From Chelatococcus sp. HY11 (GTDB lineage: Bacteria > Pseudomonadota > Alphaproteobacteria > Rhizobiales > Beijerinckiaceae), in the NCBI RefSeq assembly GCF_018398335.1, contig NZ_JAHBRX010000001.1:3836001-3900000 (forward strand): a DNA stretch of 64,000 bases. Reading direction: 5' to 3'. How positions within the stretch are numbered: position 1 is the stretch's first letter; each line of letters starts with the position of its first letter. Below are positions 48,938 through 58,400 of this stretch, one piece after another. The notes below the pieces were generated by a model. That model saw only the letters and a program-made list of their open reading frames with translations, made no database searches and was not told where the DNA came from. The position numbers and the translations under genes were made by a program.

Positions 48938-50227
48938 ATGGCCGATTATTACACCCTGCTGCAGCGGGCAATTTCTGGTCTGCCGGAAAACACGCCCGAA
49001 ACTCGCGGAGCCATCTACGAGCGGGCGCGAACCGTGCTCGTCCAGCAGTTGCGCAATGTCGAGCCGCCGCTTCCCGACGCTGACATCGATCGCGAATATG
49101 CCGCGCTCGACCTTGTTATCGCGCGCATAGAGGCGGAGGCCCGGCCACTCGAAGAGCCGGCCTGGCCGCAGGACAACTGGCCTGATCAGGAGAACCTGCA
49201 CGCCTTCGAGCAAGTGCCTCAGGTGTTTGACGAGGGTGCGGCACGGACAGGCGAGGCCTCGCCACAGCAGGACGAGCAATCCGAGCCGCAACCGGCGGGA
49301 ACACAGCAGCCCGATTTCAGGTCGTTGGACACGGATGCGAATGGATCGCCGGGCCGCGAGAGGCCGCGGCTGGCGCCCGTCCGGCCGAAGCGGGACTGGC
49401 GCAGCCATATGCGCACTTTTGTGGTGACAGGCGTGCTTGCCGCGGTTGTTGCGGCGATCGCGGGCGTCGCGGTCGTGCTGCGTGATCGACCCGTGGAAAT
49501 TCCGCGCGAGGAAGAGCATGCCGCGCCACAGGAGCAAGGCGACGGCAAGTTCACCGAGCGGCTGGGCGGCGAGCCGGCACCCGCGGCCCCGCCGCCTGCG
49601 GCGGCGCCGGCACAAACCGCAAGCCCGCAACCGTCGCCGGCCCAGCCTCAGGTGCCGGCTCAAGCGCCTCAGGGCGGGGTTGCTGTCGCGCAGCGCGCAA
49701 GTCTTTATGAGGAATCACCGGACAATCCGCAGGCGGCCCCTATCGTGCGGGCCGGACGTACGACGTGGCGGATCGACAGCATCAACCCTGGCCAGGGCGA
49801 GCCGCTCGAAAGCGTCGTCCATGCGGATGTGGAGATTCCCGAAGCGGGCCTGACGCTTGCGCTCGTGCTCCGGCGCAACCGCGATACGACGTTGCCGGCT
49901 TCCCATACGGTTGAGCTGACATTCCGGAACACATCAGGCGATGCGACGCGCTCGGTCCGCGATGTCGGCGTGATGCAGCTGAAAGCGGACGAGGGCGGTC
50001 GCGGCACGCCTCTGGCCGGCCTGCCGGTGCCTGTCACTGAAAATATCTTCCTGATTGGCCTGTCGAATCTCAGCGCGGATATGGAGCGCAACGCATCCCT
50101 GCTGAAAAGTCAGGCCTGGATCGACCTGCCGCTTCGCTTCGCCAACGGGCGTCGCGCGGTACTGGCCTTCGAGAAGGGCGTATCGGGCGACCAGGCGATC
50201 AACGAGGCCTTCCGCCTCTGGCAATAG
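48938..50227 (+). CDS. Membrane-anchored hypothetical protein
   Basis: A 429-aa protein not assigned to a named family. The N-terminal about 65 residues are helical (ADYYTLLQRAISGLPENTPETRGAIYERA), then come an acidic Pro/Gln-rich linker (about 68-155), a single membrane segment at about 160-181, and a Pro/Ala/Gln-rich periplasmic linker (about 200-245). A folded domain (about 265-429) contains TLALVLRRNRDTTLPASHTVELTF and WIDLPLRFANGRRAVLAFEKG. The topology suggests cytoplasmic N-terminus and periplasmic C-domain. It follows purA by 31 bp and probably shares its transcript. Similar proteins seem confined to Hyphomicrobiales (recollection, not searched). Confidence 0.75.
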   Translation: MADYYTLLQRAISGLPENTPETRGAIYERARTVLVQQLRNVEPPLPDADIDREYAALDLVIARIEAEARPLEEPAWPQDNWPDQENLHAFEQVPQVFDEGAARTGEASPQQDEQSEPQPAGTQQPDFRSLDTDANGSPGRERPRLAPVRPKRDWRSHMRTFVVTGVLAAVVAAIAGVAVVLRDRPVEIPREEEHAAPQEQGDGKFTERLGGEPAPAAPPPAAAPAQTASPQPSPAQPQVPAQAPQGGVAVAQRASLYEESPDNPQAAPIVRAGRTTWRIDSINPGQGEPLESVVHADVEIPEAGLTLALVLRRNRDTTLPASHTVELTFRNTSGDATRSVRDVGVMQLKADEGGRGTPLAGLPVPVTENIFLIGLSNLSADMERNASLLKSQAWIDLPLRFANGRRAVLAFEKGVSGDQAINEAFRLWQ

Positions 50228-50309
50228 CCGCGCCTGGCTGTGCTTTCTTGGCTGCCGGGGCCGGACTGGCGACGCAGCCGATCTCGCCCCAAGGTTGGAG
50301 ACGGCAAAA

Positions 50310-50335
50310 AAAATGGCCCCGGAAGGGGCCATTTT
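50310..50335. terminator. Bidirectional terminator
   Basis: AAAATGGCCCC (50310-50320), loop GGAA, and GGGGCCATTTT (50325-50335) form a perfect 11-bp stem with A-tract before and T-tract after. It serves the purA-side transcript and the convergent rpoH. Confidence 0.9.
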
Positions 50336-50367
50336 CGTTGCCGCGGCAATCAGCCGGTCTGCTGGTA

Positions 50368-51267
50368 TTACATCGCGGGAAGAGCCGCCGGGCCGGCCAT
50401 CTCAAGCTTGGCCAAGCCTTTTTTCACGGCTTCCTGCACCTTCTCGAAAGCGCGGACCTCGATCTGGCGGACGCGTTCGCGCGAGACGCCGAACTCACCG
50501 GACAGATCCTCGAGGGTGACAGGCTCGTCCTGAAGGCGGCGCGCCTCGAAGATGCGCCGCTCGCGGTCGTTGAGGACGCCGAGCGCGTCGCGCAAAGCGG
50601 AGAGGCGGTTACGCCCTTCCTCTTCGTCCGCCAGGATCGTCTCCTGGCTAGCGCTGTCATCCACAAGCCAGTCCTGCCACTCGCCTTCGCCTTCCTGGCG
50701 CAGCGGGGCGTTCAAGGACGTGTCGCCGCCGAGACGGCGGTTCATGTCGATGACGTCCTGCTCGGACACGCCGAGGCGCGTGGCGATCGTCTTGACCTGG
50801 TCGGGGCGAAGATCCCCTTCCTCGTAAGCCGAAATATGGCTCTTGGCCTTGCGCAGATTGAAGAACAGCTTCTTCTGATTGGCCGTGGTTCCCATCTTGA
50901 CCAGCGACCATGAGCGAAGGATGTACTCTTGAATAGCGGCCTTGATCCACCACATCGCATAGGTCGCCAAGCGGAAGCCTTTGTCGGGCTCGAAGCGTTT
51001 GACGGCCTGCATGAGGCCAACGTTACCCTCCGATACGACTTCCGAAATCGGCAGGCCGTAGCCCCGGTAGCCCATGGCGATCTTGGCCACGAGCCGCAAA
51101 TGGGATGTCACAAGCTTATGGGCCGCTTCGCGATCGTCCTGCTCGCGCCAACGTTTGGCGAGCATGAATTCCTCTTCCGGTTTCAGCATCGGAAACCGGC
51201 GGATTTCATCGAGATAGCGCGACAGGCCACCTTCGTTCAGCAGCGCGGGAAGAACCGTCGAAGCCAT
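50368..51267 (-). CDS. rpoH: Heat-shock sigma factor RpoH (sigma-32)
   Basis: A 299-aa sigma-70-family factor. Region 1.2 is at about residues 12-50; region 2 (about 55-125) includes GNVGLMQAVKRFEPDKGFRL and YAMWWIKAAIQEYILRSW; the RpoH box QKKLFFNLRK at about 131-140 identifies the sigma-32 group. Region 4 (about 230-285) has the HTH LEDLSGEFGVSRERVRQIE. The start at 51267 follows a strong AGGAGG ribosome-binding site. On the minus strand TACAAT near 51335 could be a -10. It lies downstream of rluD on the same strand with a 169-bp gap. Confidence 0.97.
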   Translation of the reverse strand: MASTVLPALLNEGGLSRYLDEIRRFPMLKPEEEFMLAKRWREQDDREAAHKLVTSHLRLVAKIAMGYRGYGLPISEVVSEGNVGLMQAVKRFEPDKGFRLATYAMWWIKAAIQEYILRSWSLVKMGTTANQKKLFFNLRKAKSHISAYEEGDLRPDQVKTIATRLGVSEQDVIDMNRRLGGDTSLNAPLRQEGEGEWQDWLVDDSASQETILADEEEGRNRLSALRDALGVLNDRERRIFEARRLQDEPVTLEDLSGEFGVSRERVRQIEVRAFEKVQEAVKKGLAKLEMAGPAALPAM

Positions 51268-51436
51268 GAAAACCTCCTAACCAACCCCCTTTCAGGCAGG
51301 TTGTCTTAGAGCCGCCTATCTGGCCGGCTCCGTATTGTAGCATATAGGTCTCGACCTGAGCGGGCGAGGCACCTTTCTGCGTCATGGGCATATTGCAGTG
51401 CGAAGGCGCTGAATGCAGTGCGATTCCGCACATGAT

Positions 51437-52486
51437 CTACTGTTTGGGTCTTGTTGTCGGCAAGGCCGCTACCAATCGTGCCAAATCCTCCGGCGGCGCG
51501 CTTTCAAAGCTCATGAATTCGCCTGTCGCCGGATGGGCGAAACCAAGGGTACGGGCATGCAACGCCTGCCGTCCGAGGATCTCGAGCGCGGAGCGGGCGG
51601 CGGGGCCGAGCAGGCTCTCCTTCGTCTTGAAACCCCGCCCGTAAAGCTGGTCGCCCAGCAAGGGGTGGCCGATATGAGCCATGTGGACGCGGATTTGATG
51701 GGTTCGCCCTGTTTCAAGACGACAACGGACGAAGCTTCCGATGGGTTCCATACCGCGGTCCTCATCGCCTCTGAAGACCCTATCGACTTCATAGTGGGTG
51801 ATCGCGATCCGGCCTCGCCCCTCGCGGGTGACCGTCATTTTCTCGCGGTTGTGCGTGGCGCGCTCGATCGGCTGATCGATGGTGCCTCTCAGCGTGGGCA
51901 GGATGCCCCAGACAACTGCCGTATAGACGCGCTCCAGCGGCCCGGTGCGACCATGATCGGCGAACTGCGCGGACAGCGCGGCGTGGGCCTGATCGGTTTT
52001 GGCGACCACCATCACACCGGACGTGTCCTTGTCCAGTCGATGCACGATGCCGGGACGCCGCACGCCCCCAATGCCGGAAAGGCTGTCGCCGCAATGGGCC
52101 AGCAGCGCATTGACCAGCGTTCCGCTGGCATGGCCGGGCGCGGGATGTACGACGAGGCCGGCGGGCTTGTCGATGACGATGATGTGATTGTCTTCGTAGA
52201 GCACGGTCAGCGGGATCGTCTCCGGCTCCGGCTCCGCGGGGGCGGCGGGCGGCACCACCAAGGTGACCGTGGCGCCGACGGTCACCTTGTGCTTCGGATC
52301 TTCCACGACCGCCCCATCGATGCGAACCTGTCCTGCCCTGACGAGCTGTTGCAGGCGGGAGCGGGACAGGTCGGAGAAGGCGGCGGCGAGAAAGCGGTCC
52401 AGGCGATCGCCGGCGAGGTCGTCCGCCACGACAACGGTCTGGATCTGCTCGGAAGCGATATGGGCTGGGCTGGATAAAGCGTGCAT
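51437..52486 (-). CDS. rluD: 23S rRNA pseudouridine synthase, RluD/RluA family
   Basis: A 349-aa enzyme making pseudouridines in 23S rRNA. An S4 RNA-binding domain occupies about residues 27-80 (RLDRFLAAAFSDLSRSRLQQL); the catalytic domain follows with the signature HRLDKDTSG at 149-157 (Asp152 catalytic) and RCRLETGRTHQIRVHM near 260. The start at 52486 (MHALSSPAH) is chosen; longer forms run through a 13-bp tandem repeat at 52501-52552 that encodes low-complexity sequence. RluD is more likely than RluC by overall length and S4 domain. Confidence 0.92.
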   Translation of the reverse strand: MHALSSPAHIASEQIQTVVVADDLAGDRLDRFLAAAFSDLSRSRLQQLVRAGQVRIDGAVVEDPKHKVTVGATVTLVVPPAAPAEPEPETIPLTVLYEDNHIIVIDKPAGLVVHPAPGHASGTLVNALLAHCGDSLSGIGGVRRPGIVHRLDKDTSGVMVVAKTDQAHAALSAQFADHGRTGPLERVYTAVVWGILPTLRGTIDQPIERATHNREKMTVTREGRGRIAITHYEVDRVFRGDEDRGMEPIGSFVRCRLETGRTHQIRVHMAHIGHPLLGDQLYGRGFKTKESLLGPAARSALEILGRQALHARTLGFAHPATGEFMSFESAPPEDLARLVAALPTTRPKQ

Positions 52487-52500
52487 CGGCAAGGGATGCC

Positions 52501-52552
52501 CTTGGCAAGTCCCCTTGGCAAGTCCCCTCGGCAAGTCCCCTCGGCAAGTCCC
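52501..52552. repeat. Four tandem copies of a 13-bp repeat
   Basis: Units read CTTGGCAAGTCCC, CTTGGCAAGTCCC, CTCGGCAAGTCCC and CTCGGCAAGTCCC, directly upstream of the rluD start codon. Related single or double copies occur at 57157-57184 (TCTCGCCAAGCCCC twice) and 60121 (GGCAAGTCCC). Confidence 0.9.
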
Positions 52553-52946
52553 CTGAACCGGCCGTCCAAATCATCGGTCAAGGCTCCGGCAATGCTGGGC
52601 AGGGCCGCTGGACCGATATCGTCGCCGTTATTCAAGACAACCGGCACGGGAAGCGCCCTCGGGGGCGTGACCGATAGTCACTGCATACGTTGGAAGCCGC
52701 TACTGGCTCATCGTCGCGGTGGAACGTTTTCGCGCTCCGGCGTATGATGCTTAACGCAGGGTGGCAGGCGCCTTGACAGCTGATGGCCGCTAAGGCTCTT
52801 GGTTCTGAAAGGTGCTCCGCGGTCCCGGTGGGATTCGTTATCTTGAGGGAAGTTCAGGCCGGCATGAACACGCGATCGACGTGTTGCAGAGGTAATGATA
52901 TGGGCGCTGGTGCTGCACCTCGGCGAGGACAGACGCGGAGGCGCGG
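52553..52946. other. Divergent intergenic region rluD / DUF465 gene
   Basis: I see no gene in this stretch. A TTGACA hexamer at about 52774 could be a -35 toward the DUF465 gene, but no clear -10 follows at the right spacing. Confidence 0.35.
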
Positions 52947-53255
52947 GTGAACGACGTGCGGCTGCCGCCCTCAATTGTCTCACTACAAGGCGGCGGGTCT
53001 CCGCCCCCGAGCGCCGACAACTCGGACAAACCCTTGGTTATCGGCCTGTTTGAGGGCGACGAGCAGGATGTCCTCGCGGCTGAGTTATCGCGGTTGCGGG
53101 AGGAGCATCGTGATCTCGACATGGCGATCGGTGCCCTGGAGCATGTCGGTCCAGCCGATCAATTGCAGATCCAGCGGTTGAAGAAGCGTAAGCTTTTCCT
53201 GAAGGATCGCATCTCCTTCATCGAGGACCAGTTAACCCCGGACATCATTGCGTGA
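52947..53255 (+). CDS. DUF465 (YdcH-type) small protein
   Basis: A 102-aa cytosolic protein. The C-terminal half (about residues 40-98) is the DUF465 helical hairpin: LSRLREEHRDLDMAIGALE, then DQLQIQRLKKRKLFLKDRISFIE with the conserved Lys-rich turn. The N-terminal about 40 residues are Pro/Gly/Ser-rich and not part of the domain. GTG 52947 is the longest start, but a shorter product is possible. The function of the family is unknown. It is upstream of purEK, a frequent neighbourhood in alphaproteobacteria. Confidence 0.8.
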   Translation: MNDVRLPPSIVSLQGGGSPPPSADNSDKPLVIGLFEGDEQDVLAAELSRLREEHRDLDMAIGALEHVGPADQLQIQRLKKRKLFLKDRISFIEDQLTPDIIA

Positions 53256-53445
53256 TGACGGCGGCTGTAGCAAGGCTGCGCCGGCTGCGGCTACACCCGC
53301 AGAGGGCTGCGAGGCGGGCGACATGACCGCGTCGGCCCTTGCGTAGGGCCTCCGCACCCGCTATGGCGCGATTTTCAGAGGAGCGCAAACGTATGGGAAG
53401 CGCCGGCTACGGCATTCGCCCGCTTTGGAAAGGGATGATCACCCG

Positions 53446-53949
53446 ATGAATGGGAAAGCGGGCAAGGCACCGGTTGCCGTCATCATGGGAAGCCAGTCGG
53501 ACTGGGCAACCATGCGTCATGCCACAGAGACGCTGGAGGCGCTGGGCATCGTGTTCGATGCCAGGATCGTTTCAGCCCATCGCACGCCGGACAGGCTGTA
53601 TGATTTCGCGAAGGGTGCGGCGGACGCCGGCTACAAGATCATCATCGCCGGTGCCGGCGGCGCGGCGCATCTGCCTGGCATGGCGGCCGCGCTGACGCAT
53701 CTTCCGGTTTTCGGCGTGCCCGTGGAGTCCAAGGCCCTGTCCGGAAAGGACAGTCTGCTCTCGATCGTGCAGATGCCGGCCGGGATCCCCGTCGGGACGC
53801 TGGCGATAGGCCGCGCGGGTGCCGTGAACGCGGCCTTGCTCGCGGCTGCCGTTCTGGCCCTCGACGATGCCGAGCTGACCGCGCGCCTCAAAGCCTGGCG
53901 CGAGCGCCAGACGGCTGCGGTAGCCGATGTCCCTGAGACGACATCATGA
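53446..53949 (+). CDS. purE: N5-carboxyaminoimidazole ribonucleotide mutase PurE
   Basis: Purine pathway enzyme, class I PurE, 167 aa, which rearranges N5-CAIR to CAIR. The motifs [26 protein letters not shown] and [22 protein letters not shown] (in two halves) are diagnostic, with the catalytic His in SAHRTP. The start ATG 53446 is preceded by AAAGGGATG. The purK start overlaps its stop by 4 bp. Confidence 0.97.
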   Translation: MNGKAGKAPVAVIMGSQSDWATMRHATETLEALGIVFDARIVSAHRTPDRLYDFAKGAADAGYKIIIAGAGGAAHLPGMAAALTHLPVFGVPVESKALSGKDSLLSIVQMPAGIPVGTLAIGRAGAVNAALLAAAVLALDDAELTARLKAWRERQTAAVADVPETTS

Positions 53950-55055
53950 GCGTGGAATCTTCCGCCGACAGGGCAGGGATGGGCGCGCTGCCGCCCGGCT
54001 CGACTGTCGGAATTCTCGGCGGCGGGCAACTTGGCCGCATGATGGCTATCGCGGCGGCATCCTACGGATTGAAGACGCATATCTTCGCGCCGGACGCGGA
54101 TAGTCCGGCTTTCGAGGTCGCGGGCAAGCACACCGTGGCCGGTTATGAGGACGAGGCGGCTCTGGTCGCGTTCGCGGCCGCTGTTGATGTCGTCACTTAC
54201 GAATTCGAGAATATCCCCGCTGAAAGCGTGGATCTTCTTCGCCGGCATGTGCCGCTTTTTCCGGATCACAAGGCCCTGGCGACCACCCAGGACCGTTTGC
54301 TCGAGAAGCGTTTCGTCGCGGCGCTCGGCATTCCGACAGCGCCATTTCGGGACATCGCCAGTAGGCAGGACCTTGTCACGGCCCTTGCCGATCTCGGCGC
54401 GCCGGCAATCCTCAAGACGCGCCGTTTCGGCTATGACGGCAAGGGGCAGGTGAAGATCGAGGTTGGGGCCGATCTCGATGCGGCTCTCGCGGCGATCGGC
54501 CATGCGCCTGCCATTCTGGAAGGGTTCGTCCCGTTCGTGCGCGAGGTGTCCGTCGTGGGCGCGCGCGACCAGGCGGGCGCCTTTGCGGCTTACGATGTGT
54601 GCGAGAACGTCCATCGGCATCACATTCTAGACATCACGACGGTGCCAAGCGCGCTCTCCGCGGAGCAGACGGCGGAGGCCATCGCGGCCGCGAAGGCTAT
54701 CGCCGATGCCCTGTCCTATGTCGGGGTGTTGGCTGTCGAGATGTTCGTGCTTGAAGGCGGGGACAGCCCGATCGTCGTGAATGAGATTGCCCCGAGGGTG
54801 CACAATTCCGGTCACTGGACCATCGAGGGGGCGGTCACCTCGCAATTTGCGCAGCATATCCGCGCGGTCTGCGGCTGGCCTTTGGGCTCCACCCGTCGCA
54901 ACGGCCAGGTGGAGATGCGCAATCTGATCGGCGACGATGTCGAGGCCTGGGCCGACATCGTCGCGCAACCCGGTTTGCATCTGCACCTCTATGGCAAGGC
55001 CAGCGCCCGTCCCGGCCGCAAGATGGGCCATGTCACCCGTGTCCTGCCCGAATGA
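53946..55055 (+). CDS. purK: N5-carboxyaminoimidazole ribonucleotide synthase PurK
   Basis: ATP-grasp enzyme, 369 aa, forming N5-CAIR from AIR, bicarbonate and ATP, feeding PurE. The N-terminal domain has [17 protein letters not shown]; the ATP-grasp core has [13 protein letters not shown] and [13 protein letters not shown]; the metal and phosphate sites lie in [15 protein letters not shown]. It overlaps purE by 4 bp, so the two proteins are coupled. Confidence 0.97.
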   Translation: MSVESSADRAGMGALPPGSTVGILGGGQLGRMMAIAAASYGLKTHIFAPDADSPAFEVAGKHTVAGYEDEAALVAFAAAVDVVTYEFENIPAESVDLLRRHVPLFPDHKALATTQDRLLEKRFVAALGIPTAPFRDIASRQDLVTALADLGAPAILKTRRFGYDGKGQVKIEVGADLDAALAAIGHAPAILEGFVPFVREVSVVGARDQAGAFAAYDVCENVHRHHILDITTVPSALSAEQTAEAIAAAKAIADALSYVGVLAVEMFVLEGGDSPIVVNEIAPRVHNSGHWTIEGAVTSQFAQHIRAVCGWPLGSTRRNGQVEMRNLIGDDVEAWADIVAQPGLHLHLYGKASARPGRKMGHVTRVLPE

Positions 55056-55215
55056 GATGGGACGGTGACGGTCGATCGCGATTTGATGCCGGAATCATGG
55101 CTGCGATGGTGGACAGCCGTGATGACATCTGCTATTCGCAACCATCCTTGGTGGCGGCGCGTTTCAGCGCCGCTTTCGGCTTTTGCCAAACCTACTCAGA
55201 ATACGGGATGAAGGC

Positions 55216-55446
55216 GTGCAGGTTCTCGTTCGCGACAACAATGTCGATCAAGCGCTGCGTGCGCTGAAAAAAAAGATGCAGCGTGAGGGCATCTTTCGTG
55301 AGATGAAGCTTCGCGGACATTACGAGAAGCCCTCCGAGAAGCGGGCCCGCGAGAAGGCTGAGGCCGTGCGTCGCGCGCGCAAGCTCATGCGCAAGCGTCT
55401 TCAGCGCGAAGGCCTGCTGCCTTCGAAGCCGAAGCCCACGCGCTGA
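55216..55446 (+). CDS. rpsU: 30S ribosomal protein S21
   Basis: A 76-aa basic ribosomal protein starting at GTG 55216 ([20 protein letters not shown]), which gives the canonical N-terminus; upstream in-frame codons are not conserved. It continues [30 protein letters not shown] (segments) and ends in a Lys/Arg-rich tail. S21 sits at the mRNA-entry platform and affects initiation. It is separated from purK by 160 bp. Confidence 0.94.
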   Translation: MQVLVRDNNVDQALRALKKKMQREGIFREMKLRGHYEKPSEKRAREKAEAVRRARKLMRKRLQREGLLPSKPKPTR

Positions 55447-56071
55447 TCACTGACCGGCTCGGCGTAGCCGGTTTCGCGTCTTCGCCGACGCTCATGGTAG
55501 CAGGTGAGACTGCGCTGTTCAGACAGTAGCCCATGGCGAAGCTGAATCGTGGGATGCTAATCGCAGCCGGCGCCGCTTATGATACAGACAGTCGAGTTAT
55601 GCGGCGCCCTGGAACCTCCCGGGCGCCTTTTCCGTTTGGATACCACGTCATTGTGCAGAGCTGAGCTTCGACGGGATGAAATCGCGTGGGGCAGGACGCA
55701 TGTGCTGGATGCCAAGCTGATCTGCTTGTGACGCAGGTTGAGACAATCCGCCGCGAGGCGGGCCGACAATCGGCACCATCGCCATGGCAGATCGTTCTCG
55801 CGAGTGACCTGGTGCCGATAACCAATTGATATAAATAATCTTTTATGACCGGCTGTTCGTGCCCGGTAAAATGAACGGCGATCGTCCACCAGCCGACGTC
55901 TGTGAACCGCCAGCGAACTGAATACTTCAGAAACCGGATTTCGCCAGAATGATGGTTAAAGGTTAACCAGACCAGTGTTTATTGCGTCCGGTCTGGCGTC
56001 AGGTGGTGGCGGCAGAGCGGACTCGTTCGGGATGCCGGGGGATAACTGGCATCAAGGTAGGAGAATCTGTG
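55447..56071. other. Gene-free region between rpsU and the TPR gene, with two hairpins
   Basis: No gene seen. ACCGGCT (55453-55459) pairs AGCCGGT (55466-55472) just after rpsU; GGCGCCC (55603-55609) pairs GGGCGCC (55621-55627) followed by TTTT. Both may end the rpsU transcript. Nearer the TPR gene is GGTTAAAGGTTAACC (about 55954-55968), two TTAA half-sites at the wrong spacing for CtrA. Confidence 0.55.
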
Positions 56072-56977
56072 GTGATGAATCAGCGCGCGGCGCAGGCCTC
56101 TCCTCGTCGTTCTTATGGCACGGCGGGATATCGCTTCTGGGTTGGCGCTCGAATCGTTGCGGCGGCGGGCCTGATGAGTGGTCTGGTGGCCTGTGAGACG
56201 GTGGCTCCGCAATCGGCCAGGGTCGCTGAGCTCGTGAAGGACAACTCCGCCGCCACGTCGACGAATATCGCGTCGCTGACGGACGTCATCAAGGCAAACC
56301 CCAATGATCCCGGGGCTTACAACACCCGCGGCGCGGCCTATGCCCGCACCGGGCAATTCTCGGATGCCATCGCTGATTTCTCGCAGGCGGTGAAACTCAA
56401 TCCCAATTATGCGCCAGCCTATACGAATCGCGCGCTGGCTTATCGCCAGACCGGGCGCGACCAGCAGGCGCTGAGCGATTTCGACCGCGCTATCGCATCT
56501 GACCCGAATTATGCGCCTGCCTATGTCGGGCGTGCCAATCTGCTACGTGTCCAGGGCCGCTTCGATCAGGCTCAGGCCGATCTGAGCCGGGCGATCCAGA
56601 TCAACCCTGAATCCGCCGAATCCTTCCACGCCCGCGCGCTCGTCTACCAGCGCCAGGGCCAGAACCAACTGGCGATCAAGGACTTCGACGCCGCTCTCGA
56701 CCGCAATCCCTTCGTCGCGGCGCCCTATACGGGACGAGGCCAGAGCCTGCTCGCGGTCGGCCAGTACGACAAGGCGGTCGAGGACTTCAACGCCTCGCTC
56801 AATGTCGACAATCACAATGCCGACGCATGGGCTGGTCGCGGCATGGCTTACGAGCGCCTCGGCAAGAAGAACGAAGCGATCGAATCCTATCAGCGCGCGA
56901 TCTCGGTGGACCCCAATAACGATCTCGCCAAGCAGGGCCTCCGTCGTCTTCAGAGTGGAGGCGGGCTCTTCGGCTAG
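56072..56977 (+). CDS. TPR-repeat lipoprotein
   Basis: About 300 aa, exported: after a polar N-terminus comes a hydrophobic stretch ending LMSGLVACETV with a lipobox Cys at about residue 40. Six or seven tetratricopeptide repeats follow (about 70-295), for example PGAYNTRGAAYARTGQFSDA, PAYTNRALAYRQTGRDQQA and ADAWAGRGMAYERLGKKNEA. It resembles NlpI-like envelope adaptors that gather peptidoglycan hydrolases, but no partner is shown. GTG 56072 or ATG 56075 are the likely starts, each correctly spaced from GGTAGGAG. Confidence 0.85.
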   Translation: MMNQRAAQASPRRSYGTAGYRFWVGARIVAAAGLMSGLVACETVAPQSARVAELVKDNSAATSTNIASLTDVIKANPNDPGAYNTRGAAYARTGQFSDAIADFSQAVKLNPNYAPAYTNRALAYRQTGRDQQALSDFDRAIASDPNYAPAYVGRANLLRVQGRFDQAQADLSRAIQINPESAESFHARALVYQRQGQNQLAIKDFDAALDRNPFVAAPYTGRGQSLLAVGQYDKAVEDFNASLNVDNHNADAWAGRGMAYERLGKKNEAIESYQRAISVDPNNDLAKQGLRRLQSGGGLFG

Positions 56978-57131
56978 CCACACGCGTCCGTCTGCCGTGG
57001 ATTTTCTCCGGTTGAACGAGGCGAGCCAATTCACCGACGGGATGGTGCCGGATGATGCCATCCTGACACAGATCTGATCCAGAGCCACTCAGGGGTTGAG
57101 CGAGCACCCGCACGCCACAAGGTCTGTGCGC

Positions 57132-57332
57132 CTATCGCGCGCGCTTGAGAGCCCAATCTCGCCAAGCCCCTCTCGCCAAGCCCCTCATGCCGCCGGCACA
57201 CCGGCCGATGATCCGTTCGCGCCATGCCGCCATGCCCCGCTCATGGCAGAGGCTGCGCCAGAGCGTGTAGCCGATCGCCGTCCAGAACGACAGGCTGGCG
57301 ACTGCGGTCGCAATCGATTGTGCAAATTGCAT
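57132..57332 (-). CDS. Possible small membrane protein
   Basis: A 66-aa reading frame: MQFAQSIATAVASLSFWTAIGY begins with one hydrophobic segment (about residues 7-25), followed by an Arg-rich tail. AGGTAGGG lies before the start. No family is recognised and the region is otherwise empty; a duplicated TCTCGCCAAGCCCC (57157-57184) lies inside the C-terminal codons. It may be spurious. Confidence 0.35.
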   Translation of the reverse strand: MQFAQSIATAVASLSFWTAIGYTLWRSLCHERGMAAWRERIIGRCAGGMRGLARGAWRDWALKRAR

Positions 57333-57485
57333 GGCAACCCTACCTGCTATCGGGCGCCCCCCAACAGGCACACTCTATTCTCTCGCCCCCCTGGCGGAGT
57401 GACAGCGGCGTTGCATTGCGTTTCAGTGCGTTGCAATGGCACGGGCGTGTCCGTGCCCGCACCCTCGTAAGGTGTGTTTCCCAAC

Positions 57486-57510
57486 AAAAAGGGCGCCCAA
57501 CCGGGCGCCC
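57486..57510 (-). terminator. Intrinsic terminator of trcR
   Basis: On the minus strand GGGCGCCC-GGTT-GGGCGCCC is followed by TTTTTGTT. It lies 60 bp after the trcR stop codon. Confidence 0.92.
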
Positions 57511-57569
57511 CGCTATTCCGGGAGCTCAAACTCCCGATGTCCCTTCAAGCCCCTGCGGCTTGGATGTGT

Positions 57570-58289
57570 TCAATCCTCGTCCTCGTCATCGCGGGGCCGC
57601 AACTGCTTGAGCTTCGCGAAAACGCTGTCAGCGTCGATCGCGTCATCCTCTTCCTTCTTTGGACGGCTCATGTCGCTGAACGGATCAATCGTGTCTTCAT
57701 GGAGTGGCGCGGTGGTTTCCTCCGGCGATAGCAAGGTCTGACCGGCGTCCATCTGGGCGGGGCGATCCTTCGCCGAACGCGCGACCTCGAAATCAAGATC
57801 GATCTGGGAGCAAAGCCCGAGGGTGACCGGATCCATGGGCGCGAGGCTCGCCGCGTTCCAGTGGGTGCGTTCGCGGATCTGCTGGATGGTCGTCTTGGTG
57901 GTGCCGATCAGCCGCATGATCTGCGCATCCTTCAATTCAGGATGATTGCGCAGCAGCCACAGGATGGCATTGGGACGGTCCTGGCGCCGCGAAACGGGCG
58001 TGTAACGCGGACCCTTCTTGCGCTTCTGCTCCGGCAGCTTGACCTTGGGCGCGGCCATGCGCAGGACGTGGTTTTCGTCCTTTTCGGCACGGCTGATTTC
58101 CTCGCGGCTCAACTGGCCCGTGCTTGTCGGGTCGAGACCCTTGATGCCGATCGCGACTTCGCCGTCGGCGATGCCCTTCACCTCGAGCGGGTGCAATTTG
58201 CAGAACTCGGCGATCTGCTCAAAGGTCAATGCCGTGTTCTCGACCAACCAGACGGCGGTCGCTTTCGGCATCAGGGGGCCCGTGGACAT
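57570..58289 (-). CDS. trcR: DUF1013 family protein, TrcR-type cell-cycle regulator
   Basis: A 239-aa protein of the alphaproteobacterial DUF1013 family, named TrcR (cell cycle transcriptional regulator) in current annotation. It starts TGPLMPKATAVWLVENTALTFEQIAEFC. A central basic region (KLPEQKRKKGPRYTPVSRRQDRPN) and a helix-turn-helix-like stretch AQIMRLIGTTKTTIQQIRERTHWN (split motifs) suggest DNA binding. An acidic C-terminus ends RPRDDEDED. A perfect inverted repeat lies 111 bp upstream of its start. It sits near rcdA, so two components tied to the CtrA circuit are neighbours. Confidence 0.85.
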   Translation of the reverse strand: MSTGPLMPKATAVWLVENTALTFEQIAEFCKLHPLEVKGIADGEVAIGIKGLDPTSTGQLSREEISRAEKDENHVLRMAAPKVKLPEQKRKKGPRYTPVSRRQDRPNAILWLLRNHPELKDAQIMRLIGTTKTTIQQIRERTHWNAASLAPMDPVTLGLCSQIDLDFEVARSAKDRPAQMDAGQTLLSPEETTAPLHEDTIDPFSDMSRPKKEEDDAIDADSVFAKLKQLRPRDDEDED

Positions 58290-58400
58290 AGGGAGCTCCT
58301 TAAAGGTCTTATTCGCGGCATCGTCTTCACGACGACGCCTGTGAGGTCAAGCGCCAGAACCTATTTGGCAACGGAGGGCACTTGCCGCGCCCGCACAGCC

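Noticed and set aside
52501-52552. Short tandem repeat as a CRISPR array
   Set aside because: Units are contiguous 13-mers with no spacers and no cas genes nearby.
55954-55968. TTAA-AGG-TTAACC before the TPR lipoprotein gene as a CtrA site
   Set aside because: The spacing between half-sites is 3, not 7, so it does not meet the full-site pattern.
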